Of a DNA stretch of 15,892 bases, positions 1 through 5,728 are shown one piece after another. The stretch's first letter is position 1. Every line of letters starts with the position of its first letter. A program made the translations under genes and the position numbers. The notes under the pieces were generated by a model, which had not been told where the DNA came from, did no database searches, and saw nothing but the letters and a program-made list of their open reading frames with translations. Origin of the DNA: Clostridium sp. CAG:510 (lineage in GTDB: Bacteria > Bacillota > Clostridia > Lachnospirales > Lachnospiraceae); contig FR880832.1 of the NCBI GenBank assembly GCA_000434615.1, forward strand, positions 124,962 to 140,853, given 5' to 3'.

Positions 1-88
1 GAACGGGTGCACCTGCTAACGGTGTACCGCAGTTAGGGCATACATTTGCGCCTTCAGGAACCTGATTACCACAATTTCCACAAAACAT
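1..88 (-). CDS. Zinc-ribbon protein, N-terminal part only
   Basis: Only the first 29 codons lie in the window; the gene continues past its left edge. The visible N-terminus begins MFCGNCGNQVPEGANVCPNC, a four-cysteine zinc ribbon with two CxxC pairs separated by ten residues. The start is supported by a strong GGAGG eight to nine bases upstream of the ATG. The N-terminus closely resembles that of the next gene upstream (170-770), which begins MFCSKCGGQVPDGTRFCPNC, so the two are probably tandem paralogues or at least share a duplicated ribbon. Proteins of this design in Clostridia often carry membrane segments after the ribbon, but nothing here shows what follows. A large perfect palindrome lies directly upstream of its ribosome binding site. 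Confidence 0.8.
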   Translation of the reverse strand, partial: MFCGNCGNQVPEGANVCPNCGTPLAGAPV

Positions 89-96
89 TCTCTTTT

Positions 97-133
97 CCTC
101 CTGCTATTTGTCCTGCTGTATACAGCAGGACAA
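97..133 (-). promoter_or_regulatory. Perfect 26-base palindrome beside a ribosome binding site
   Basis: Positions 108-133 form a perfect palindrome whose minus-strand arms are built on GTCCTGCTGTA and TACAGCAGGAC. It lies between the DUF4234 gene and the following zinc-ribbon gene and is not followed by a T-run on either strand, so it does not look like an intrinsic terminator. The heptamer AGCAGGA of the downstream arm recurs at 105-99, overlapping the GGAGG of the next gene. The upstream arm could therefore pair with either copy. A role in translation control or mRNA processing is an inference; a protein-binding operator is equally possible. Confidence 0.5.
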
Positions 134-170
134 CATATTTATTCATATAAGTTTTCTATATCGACTGATT

Positions 171-770
171 TTATAAGCCGTGTACCCTGTTGTAAGCCTG
201 GCAAATCTTATTGCTGTTTTTAATTAAAATGCTCATGGCAACAAAAGGTCCGATACCGCATAACATGGAACCGAACAGACACCACATTAAAAGCGTGGTA
301 CCGTTTTCCTGGAAGGACATTCCATATCTGGGTGCATTGGAAGCCAGTCTGTTGCCCAGCTTATACTCCCATACCCAAGAGTAAATACCGCAGGTAATGA
401 AAGATAACAGGATAAATGCTACCAGACCGGATGTGCTTTCTCCATCGCCGTCACAGGCAATGTTGACATCATGTGCCATTTTGTAAATGAAATAATAAGA
501 GTAGATACCGCAGGTAATAATGGAAAGAAGTATGTACATGGCAAGGCTTCTGTCCGCCTGCAGTTTTTCCCCGCCGTAAGGGGGTACATTTCCGCTGTTG
601 GCAAATGTGTTGTGAATGTCATTGAAGGCATTTCCCACCTGTTTCTCCGCATTGTTGAACATGTTGTTTGCCGAATTTGCAAACTGCTTTCCCAAAGATA
701 AATCCGTACCGCAGTTCGGACAAAATCTTGTACCGTCAGGTACCTGACCACCACATTTTGAACAAAACAT
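171..770 (-). CDS. Zinc-ribbon and DUF4234 membrane protein
   Basis: Encodes about 199 residues. The N-terminus is a zinc ribbon (C3, C6, C17, C20), followed by a polar Asn-rich linker to about residue 70 and then a membrane region matching the DUF4234 pattern: hydrophobic segments at about 75-97, 115-137 and 160-183, with the motif TCGIYS repeated at the first two. The protein should be membrane-bound with a cytoplasmic or linker-exposed zinc ribbon; its molecular role is unknown. An in-frame ATG exists seven codons upstream, but the GAGGAGG motif lies inside that extension at the right distance from the ATG at 770, so I chose 770. It follows the DUF2752 gene by 17 bases and is likely cotranscribed with it. 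Confidence 0.85.
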   Translation of the reverse strand: MFCSKCGGQVPDGTRFCPNCGTDLSLGKQFANSANNMFNNAEKQVGNAFNDIHNTFANSGNVPPYGGEKLQADRSLAMYILLSIITCGIYSYYFIYKMAHDVNIACDGDGESTSGLVAFILLSFITCGIYSWVWEYKLGNRLASNAPRYGMSFQENGTTLLMWCLFGSMLCGIGPFVAMSILIKNSNKICQAYNRVHGL

Positions 771-787
771 TTTTATTTCCTCCTCAG

Positions 788-1198
788 TCAAAAAAATATG
801 CTTATTAATTTATATAATAAGCCATCCCGAATATTCACGGAAACCACCGTATCGTTGCCGTTAAATATTCTGTATATATAGACAATAACAAATAATATAC
901 AGATTGTAAATATAAAAAATTTATAAACTTTCGGGTTAATACCATTTTTGAACAGATATAAGGCAAGAAATCCCACGGGCAATAAAAACAGCGGGTGGTA
1001 ATAAAATGCCTGCCTGAAATCCCCATGAAAAAGAAGAGCCTTCCAAGCCCTTGTCATCCCGCATCCGGCGCAGGATATTCCGGTCACAAATTTTATCGGG
1101 CAGGATATCCCGAGTCCCTGCAATATCATATAAGAAACGGCTATTACCGCCAGAGCCGCTATTTCTTCTTTTAAGGCTTTCAGGGAAAAATGCTTCAT
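788..1198 (-). CDS. DUF2752 family membrane protein, first copy
   Basis: Encodes 136 residues. The family signature is visible as ISCAGCGMTRAW at residues 41-52, preceded by another Cys at 33 and followed by the HPL motif near 68-70. Hydrophobic stretches at about 13-30, 68-84 and 92-111 suggest three membrane segments. DUF2752 proteins are small membrane proteins with a conserved CxGCGxTRA motif and no firm biochemical function. The start at 1198 has a modest AAGGAC upstream. The stop lies 17 bases before the DUF4234 start, and a second, diverged DUF2752 gene lies 59 bases upstream, so the three probably form one operon. Confidence 0.8.
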   Translation of the reverse strand: MKHFSLKALKEEIAALAVIAVSYMILQGLGISCPIKFVTGISCAGCGMTRAWKALLFHGDFRQAFYYHPLFLLPVGFLALYLFKNGINPKVYKFFIFTICILFVIVYIYRIFNGNDTVVSVNIRDGLLYKLISIFF

Positions 1199-1257
1199 CT
1201 TTGTCCTTACCGTAACCCTTTCCGCAAAATCCGCTTTTCGTTTTCAGTCAGTTTCCC

Positions 1258-1674
1258 TTAAGTTAAGAAATCTATACCCCATCCGATAAGGAGCACGTTC
1301 TTCACCACCCAGTTGACACCGATAATTACCAGAGCGCCGTACAGGTACCCCATCCTTATCAGCATACCATGAATTTTCCCTTTTGTCACATGTTCCATTG
1401 TCTGCGTCACCATAAACGGTATATAAATAAGCGCACTGTAAAGTACAACCGGATGATACAAAAAAGACATCAAAAAACGACCCTGCAAAAATAAATGCAG
1501 TGCCCTGCTCCCGCCGCATCCCGGACAGTACAGATGTAAATATAATCTGGCAGGGCATCCCGGCATCACTCCCGCTCCCACCAATTTTTCTATCCAGAAA
1601 AACAGTGGGAAGGCAATGGGCGGCACCAGAAGCCCTGCTATGTAAAAGCCTTTGTTGATTGAATTCTGTTCCAT
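1258..1674 (-). CDS. DUF2752 family membrane protein, second copy
   Basis: Encodes about 138 residues from the ATG at 1674 (MEQNSINKGF). The frame stays open upstream to 1779, but that stretch is polar, runs into the previous gene's end and lacks family character. A weak GAAAG precedes 1674. The DUF2752 signature reads CPGCGGSRALH at about residues 50-60, with an extra Cys at 40 (PGCPARLY) and the HPVVLYS segment after it. Membrane segments are likely at about 10-34, 68-90 and 107-130. It is clearly diverged from the copy downstream, so the pair is an old duplication or two separate subfamilies. Role unknown. The start is less certain than the family call. Confidence 0.75.
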   Translation of the reverse strand: MEQNSINKGFYIAGLLVPPIAFPLFFWIEKLVGAGVMPGCPARLYLHLYCPGCGGSRALHLFLQGRFLMSFLYHPVVLYSALIYIPFMVTQTMEHVTKGKIHGMLIRMGYLYGALVIIGVNWVVKNVLLIGWGIDFLT

Positions 1675-1729
1675 GGTACTTTCTTTCGCTATGTCTTTTC
1701 TCCCATTATACCTTAAACAGAAATTTTTA

Positions 1730-1939
1730 TCATCTCTTTTTGTAGAAAATAAGCTCCGGATTTTCACCGTTTGCCTCATAAGTGCTTATTAGAATAAAAT
1801 CCATACCGGCAAGAATGCCGAAACATCTGTCTCCCCCGAACTCCGACTCTAAATGATTTCCCAGATACGTTTTCCCGTCATCAAGAAACTTCACCTTCTG
1901 TCCGCCGGGCAGAGTATACGTTGTCACTGAGTTCTTCAT
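1730..1939 (-). CDS. Small protein of unknown function overlapping the XRE regulator
   Basis: Encodes 69 residues starting MKNSVTTYTLPGGQKVKFLD. I do not recognise the family. It looks like a compact soluble beta-rich protein with no cysteine ligands beyond one Cys, no signal peptide and no membrane segment. The start overlaps the 3' end of the XRE gene by 59 bases in another frame, with GGAAAAG just upstream as a weak ribosome binding site. The protein-like composition (GGDRCFGILAGMDFILIST) and lack of any other reading of this stretch favour a real gene. An alternative is that a frameshift joined it to the XRE protein. It precedes the second DUF2752 gene by 55 bases. Confidence 0.55.
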   Translation of the reverse strand: MKNSVTTYTLPGGQKVKFLDDGKTYLGNHLESEFGGDRCFGILAGMDFILISTYEANGENPELIFYKKR

Positions 1940-2381
1940 ATCTTTTCCAGTAATCCAGTTTGGGCAGCAGTTCTTTCATATAGGAACGCGCCTGCTCCTC
2001 CGTAACCTCTTCGTTTACCATGTTTTTCACGCAGACATCAATGAGCTCGTCCATGTCATGATACGTGTAAGTTCCGTCCGCATAGCACCACTTACAATAG
2101 TCCTCATTTAATGCACCGTCTTTGTCCCGTCCCAGTATTGCATCATCCGAAATCGGCATTCCGCAGCACTGGCAAACCAACTGTCTCGGTTCTCCCAAAA
2201 GTGTATTGATGGAAACGTCAAATTCCTTTGACAACAGCTTAAGTGTTTCCGTATTCGGCACCGTTTCATTATTTTCCCAACGTGATACCGCCTGCCTCGT
2301 TACCATGACTTTCTCAGCCAGTTCATCCTGCGACATTCCTCTTAGAGTGCGAAGCTCTAAAATAATATTTTTTGTTTCCAT
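1881..2381 (-). CDS. XRE-family regulator fused to a zinc-ribbon domain
   Basis: Encodes 166 residues. Residues 5-60 form a Cro/C1-type helix-turn-helix (RTLRGMSQDELAEKVMVTRQ is the helix pair, then AVSRWENNETVPN). Residues 68-145 match the putative zinc-ribbon domain PF12674: CQCCGMP near 70-76, then LNEDYCKWCYADGTY near 91-105 and the helical EEQARSYMKELLPKL tail. The first in-frame start is a GTG two codons upstream, but GAGGAGG sits eight bases from the ATG at 2381, which I chose. It probably acts as a cytoplasmic DNA-binding regulator, with the metal-binding module sensing or dimerising; that is inference. It heads the gene group running down to the DUF4234 cluster and may control it or itself. 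Confidence 0.85.
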   Translation of the reverse strand: METKNIILELRTLRGMSQDELAEKVMVTRQAVSRWENNETVPNTETLKLLSKEFDVSINTLLGEPRQLVCQCCGMPISDDAILGRDKDGALNEDYCKWCYADGTYTYHDMDELIDVCVKNMVNEEVTEEQARSYMKELLPKLDYWKRYEELSDNVYSARRTEGEVS

Positions 2382-2404
2382 CGTCACTACCTCCTCATGG
2401 CTCT

Positions 2405-2433
2405 ATCATACAGGTGAATGGGTTGTGTGAAAA
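2405..2433 (-). promoter_or_regulatory. Candidate promoter of the XRE regulator
   Basis: On the minus strand TTTTCA at 2433-2428 is separated by 17 bases from TATGAT at 2410-2405. Transcription would start near 2398, leaving a leader of about 17 bases with the GAGGAGG site. The -35 is poor (TTTTCA against TTGACA), so this is a candidate only. Confidence 0.35.
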
Positions 2434-2508
2434 GCAACTTGTTGTTGCGGACCTCTATTGATGGTATACTTTGCTTCCGTTCAGTTTGCATCCTTTAAGG
2501 TAAGAAAT

Positions 2509-3429
2509 TCATCTGGCAAATATTTTTTCTACCAGTTCCTTGTAATGTTTCTTCAGTATTTCATACTCCAAAGACTCTGATATCAGCTTAAGCGTTGTCT
2601 CACGATAATCTTCTTTGTAAAAATCTTCCTTACAAATTTTTTGAGCCAATTCTAAGATATTGATATCCAGAGGTGCCGCTGGAGCAATTTCACGTCCCAA
2701 AGCAATTCTATGAGTTCGTACTTCTTCTACAAGTTTCAAAAAGTCATCGTCTATCTCCACACACTCCGATAACTTATAAATATCGTACAAATGTCTTGCA
2801 TTTCTGTGAGCCTTCCCCTGCAAATAGTAATCACATACGGCAAATACCTTATCAATTAAAGTACGGTTCAATGATTGAACCCTCATAGGAAATGTTTTCA
2901 AATCATAAGTTATAATAAATTCTTCTTCCTCTGTTTCCAAGGCATCCAGTAAATAATTTCTTATCTCCCTTTTCTCTGTAGGAAAGGCATAAGACATTAG
3001 CGATGTTTCCAGTTTTACATAAGGTGGAATAGCATTGCTAACTCTATCCCCTACCACTGAGTCATAGTAAAAATCATAATGATTTAAATTTTTATCGCTT
3101 TCAACAGAATCAAAATTGCCAATCACAAGTCCCAACTCATCGGCAATAGGTTTCAATATGTTATATTTTAATTTCTTCCTTCTTGCCTCACCCAAATGCT
3201 CTGTGAATGTAATATCGATGTCCTCCGAAAATCGGTCAATTATCTGAAAGGCTTTGGAAAGAGATGTCCCACCCTTAAATACAACCGGGTATTCAATGGA
3301 AGAAAGCTTTTTCAGAATCAGTGTGACATAATAGTCTTTTTCTATAATATCCTCACTGACTTCCAACTTCTGCGATGCAAGAAGGATTGCATCACGGAAT
3401 AATTCTCTGTTTTCTTTATGCAAGTACAT
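2509..3429 (-). CDS. AbiEii/AbiGii-type nucleotidyltransferase toxin
   Basis: Encodes 306 residues. The nucleotidyltransferase core is clear: KDYYVTLILKKL near 31-42, FKGGTSLSKAF at 51-61 and RFSEDIDI at 66-73, giving the G-S plus DxD metal-binding arrangement of DUF1814/AbiEii. A later motif, RHLYDIYKL at 212-220, with DKVFAVCDYYLQGKAHRNAR before it, is also typical of the family. Members of the type IV abortive-infection system transfer nucleotides to tRNA or related targets and stop growth when not countered by AbiEi. The catalytic residues look intact. The ATG overlaps the upstream antitoxin gene by 14 bases, indicating translational coupling; TTGGGG precedes it. The phage-defence role is inferred from the family. 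Confidence 0.85.
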   Translation of the reverse strand: MYLHKENRELFRDAILLASQKLEVSEDIIEKDYYVTLILKKLSSIEYPVVFKGGTSLSKAFQIIDRFSEDIDITFTEHLGEARRKKLKYNILKPIADELGLVIGNFDSVESDKNLNHYDFYYDSVVGDRVSNAIPPYVKLETSLMSYAFPTEKREIRNYLLDALETEEEEFIITYDLKTFPMRVQSLNRTLIDKVFAVCDYYLQGKAHRNARHLYDIYKLSECVEIDDDFLKLVEEVRTHRIALGREIAPAAPLDINILELAQKICKEDFYKEDYRETTLKLISESLEYEILKKHYKELVEKIFAR

Positions 3430-4042
3430 AATCTAACCCCAATTCATAATAGTATTTAAACGTAGCTACCGGATACTTTCTGATATACATATCCACATCG
3501 CTTCGTTTAATCCCATGAAACGAGATATACTCAGCAAATTTTTCCCTTGCCTCCTCATAGGAATAATCCAGATATGCATCAAGATTTTTTAGTAACTCCA
3601 GCATCTGCAGCACATACACATTCTCTTTTGTTATCTGTACGATTGGTTTCTTCACATAAAATCTTCTGTTTCCAATCCGTACTTCTCTGTCTGACGAGTT
3701 GGTATTGTTGCTTACAATCTCAACCACTTGCGGAACCTGTGTGCTAATTCCTATCTGGTTGGCAAATGAATTTCCCCCGTAAAACCCGTCAATATTATTC
3801 CCTTTTGAAATAAAACGGTATCTGGCCACCATATCTGCATTCGGACCTATAGTTGAATTCAATAAAGTTTTCTTGGGTATAAAATATACTCCGACATCAT
3901 ATTTTTCCAGCAGTCCCTTATCACAAAGTTTCTTCAACTGTTGGTTCAAAGCAGACCTCGTAATATCCTCACGTTCCAAATCCGAAAAGAAAATCGGCTC
4001 TGCTTCTTTGTAATGTTCCCTTATATAATTGTACAGTACCAT
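3416..4042 (-). CDS. AbiEi-type antitoxin (DUF6088-like)
   Basis: Encodes 208 residues. The N-terminal 55 or so residues form a winged helix-turn-helix (SDLEREDITRSALNQQLKKL followed by LLEKYDVGVYFIP), the DNA-binding part of AbiEi-like antitoxins. The rest carries a mixed alpha/beta region with VQITKENVYVLQMLELLKNL and the closing segment IRKYPVATFKYYYELGLDY. Family members repress their own promoter and neutralise the nucleotidyltransferase toxin encoded directly downstream, here overlapping by 14 bases. The ATG at 4042 has AAGGAG six bases upstream. A perfect-consensus promoter containing an imperfect palindrome lies 53 bases before the start, which suits negative autoregulation. Confidence 0.8.
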   Translation of the reverse strand: MVLYNYIREHYKEAEPIFFSDLEREDITRSALNQQLKKLCDKGLLEKYDVGVYFIPKKTLLNSTIGPNADMVARYRFISKGNNIDGFYGGNSFANQIGISTQVPQVVEIVSNNTNSSDREVRIGNRRFYVKKPIVQITKENVYVLQMLELLKNLDAYLDYSYEEAREKFAEYISFHGIKRSDVDMYIRKYPVATFKYYYELGLDYVLA

Positions 4043-4093
4043 TTCTTCTCCTTTGCTTAACGTTTTAGACTTATTTAATCCATTTTGTTAAGT

Positions 4094-4124
4094 ATATTAT
4101 ATTAACTAACATAATATATGTCAA
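4094..4124 (-). promoter_or_regulatory. Consensus sigma-A promoter and possible operator of the abiE pair
   Basis: On the minus strand TTGACA at 4124-4119 and TATAAT at 4101-4096 are separated by exactly 17 bases, matching the consensus at every position. The spacer and -10 (4117-4094) make an imperfect palindrome in which 10 of 12 half-site positions match (ATATTATG...ATAATAT type). An AbiEi-like repressor bound here would block the -10 box. The stretch is AT-rich, so some of the symmetry could be chance. Confidence 0.8.
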
Positions 4125-4239
4125 ACATATTCTTACACGTATTATAAAATTCTATCCATTGTGCGTATTATGTATTGTGCACGCTTTTGTATGTTCATTG
4201 CAAAAAAAAGTAAATTTTTGGAAGTTTTTGCATTTCAGT

Positions 4240-4303
4240 GCATAAACATGATTTTTCGGATGGGTTTATGCTATACTTCTATCACAAGGAGGAACTGGCA
4301 ATG
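4240..4303 (+). promoter_or_regulatory. Plus-strand promoter, ribosome binding site and start codon without a gene
   Basis: On the plus strand an inverted repeat (GCATAAAC at 4240-4247, GTTTATGC at 4264-4271) is followed by an extended -10 box TGCTATACT (4269-4277), then AAGGAGG at 4286-4292 and an ATG at 4301. The frame opened there runs only 53 codons to 4462 and is antisense to the end of the hipA remnant, with no recognisable protein character. This looks like the expression signal of a gene that was displaced or truncated when the toxin-antitoxin patch was inserted or rearranged. All other genes in the window face the other way. Confidence 0.4.
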
Positions 4304-4329
4304 ATTTTTCCTTTGGCAAATGTCTTTCT

Positions 4330-5302
4330 TTACATCCACGCCGGCTTTCGCACCTCTAAAATCCTTTTTTTCATGTCTTTTGCCTGTATAAATCCCTGTT
4401 GCATAAGTGTTTCACACGATTCCTCAAGTGCACTTTCTATTCTGCTTAGCATATCATCATAATGCCTCATGGCAAGTTTTTCACCAATCCCGATATTTTT
4501 CAACTCCCGGCAAAAATGCTCTCGCTTGATTTTATGAATGTCATATTCACATCCAATCGAAACAGCCATCTCCGTAGTACTGCTTGGATAGATCATCGTA
4601 CATACAATGTCGTAAGCCGGTGCTAATCGTATGGATGCCATATCAGAAGCATAAAGAAGTGATACATTCTTAATATGATTATCGGTATTCCCTATGAGAT
4701 AGTTGAATACACAGATATCCCATAGTTTTAGCTGATCTTCCATTGGATTCGAGGAATATTTTTTCAAAATATATATCTATGTGTTGCAAATAACACCTCT
4801 TCATCTTTACCAGTTCCTACATTTATCACAAAGCTGTCCGGTACATCAATTCCCAGATTTTTGGCTGTCTGTAAACATAGCTGTTCATTGGTAACAATCC
4901 CGTCTAATCTGACATGACTTTGTTTCACAATATGCGTACTCGGAGCTGCTTCAATTGGTAAATACCATTCATTTGTGTCTATTTTATAATATAATCCAGC
5001 TTTACCAGAGGCTCCGGTCAGAGACAAATGCGCTTTTGTAACCAGCTCTGCCGCTTCTGAAGCACCTTCTTTCGCCAATCTGCATACATCTTCCTTTGTA
5101 AGTTTCTGATAACCAGCTTTTGGAACATCCATGCCATCTTTAATAATCTGAATAGCCCCCAGACATTCCCTCCCCAAAGCAGCTAAGATTGTCATATAAT
5201 CATATTCATCTGCATGAATCCATCCGGCTACACACTTCCTGTTATCTTACCAACATAGATCTGCTCTCCCTGCTGTTCAATAAATACATGAAAATCTCTC
5301 AT
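4330..5302 (-). pseudogene. hipA: hipA-like kinase toxin, broken by two deletions
   Basis: Three fragments in different frames line up in order with a HipA-family serine/threonine kinase. Fragment one (5302-5228) starts MRDFHVFIEQQGEQIYVGKI and stops at a TAG. Fragment two, open from about 5231 to 4764, reads VAGWIHADEYDYM then LGRECLGAIQI, the LSLTGASGKAGLYY loop and APSTHIVKQSH, and stops after ATHRYIF. Fragment three (about 4767-4330) reads MEDQLKLWDICVFNYLIGNT with the catalytic NTDNHIKN and the metal-binding APAYDIV motifs. Roughly 50 residues are missing at each junction: the middle of the HipA_N domain and the segment that normally carries an RLHQEDFCQ-like motif. About 320 of the usual 420 or so residues remain. 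The two C-terminal pieces still look protein-like, so the decay is recent. It follows hipB by one base. An active toxin is very unlikely. Confidence 0.85.
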
Positions 5303-5303
5303 T

Positions 5304-5519
5304 TTATTTACCTCGCTTTTCCATACATAAATCCATACCTAAAAGATTTACAATCTCAATCGCCTTTCCAATCTCACACGTTTCCTTTCCTCTTTCCAGA
5401 TCAGATATAAAGCTGACACTAAATCCTGTAAATTCAGCGATATAAGCCTGTGTATATCCCAATTCTTTTCTGCGTGTACGTAATTCGTTTCCAAAAGCTT
5501 CTGCATCTGCTATTTTCAT
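5304..5519 (-). CDS. hipB: HipB-like antitoxin/repressor
   Basis: Encodes 71 residues (MKIADAEAFGNELRTRRKEL at the N-terminus). Almost the whole protein is a Cro/C1-type helix-turn-helix: LGYTQAYIAEFTGFSVSFIS then DLERGKETCEIGKAIEIVNL and a short basic end. HipB dimers bind and silence the HipA kinase and repress the operon. The frame stays open upstream to 5702, but that extension crosses the operators and promoter; AAGGAGG six bases from the ATG at 5519 fixes the start. The stop is one base before the hipA start. The gene is intact although its partner toxin is broken, so it may survive as a stand-alone repressor. Confidence 0.85.
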   Translation of the reverse strand: MKIADAEAFGNELRTRRKELGYTQAYIAEFTGFSVSFISDLERGKETCEIGKAIEIVNLLGMDLCMEKRGK

Positions 5520-5534
5520 GACGCCTCCTTGTCG

Positions 5535-5635
5535 CATAGTCGAACGGCTTATTTTAATATTGTGCAAGTAAAAAAAGGTCGAACGGCTTATTTTTGATAC
5601 ATTTACCAATATACTAAGCCGTTCGGCTATGTCAA
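5535..5635 (-). promoter_or_regulatory. hipB promoter with three evenly spaced operators
   Basis: On the minus strand TTGACA (5635-5630) and TATATT (5613-5608), 16 bases apart, form a good sigma-A promoter. The element CGAACGGCTTA is present three times: plus-strand orientation at 5541-5551 and 5580-5590, and inverted at 5615-5625. Site 3 fills the -35/-10 spacer and is close to a full palindrome (GCCGAACGGC core); the other two lie downstream of the start point. Sites 1 and 3 match at 16 of 17 positions when extended to CATAG. The centres are 39 and 40 bases apart, close to whole helical turns. This is the expected architecture for HipB autorepression. Confidence 0.75.
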
Positions 5636-5663
5636 TACCAGATGCGATCCAGAAAATGAGCTT

Positions 5664-5699
5664 AAAAAAGAGACCCATACCATAAATGATATGAGTCTC
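5664..5699 (-). terminator. Intrinsic terminator after the GGGtGRT gene
   Basis: On the minus strand GAGACTCATA (5699-5690) pairs with TATGGGTCTC (5679-5670), ten pairs with one G-T wobble around a ten-base loop, followed by six T residues. It lies about 30 bases after the stop codon of the GGGtGRT gene and separates that operon from hipBA. Confidence 0.8.
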
Positions 5700-5728
5700 C
5701 AAAAAACCAATAAAATCAAGCTTTCTAT

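Noticed and set aside
1244..1558. 104-codon minus-strand frame inside the second DUF2752 gene
   Set aside because: Overlaps a recognisable family member in another frame and shows no protein-like pattern.
2430..2448. GCAAC/GTTGC hairpin followed by TTTT as a terminator for the AbiEii-type gene
   Set aside because: Only five base pairs and four T residues, and it overlaps the candidate XRE promoter; too weak to call.
4056..4092. CTTAAC/GTTAAG inverted repeat in the abiE leader as a second operator
   Set aside because: Only six bases per arm, widely separated and in AT-rich DNA; chance is a sufficient explanation.
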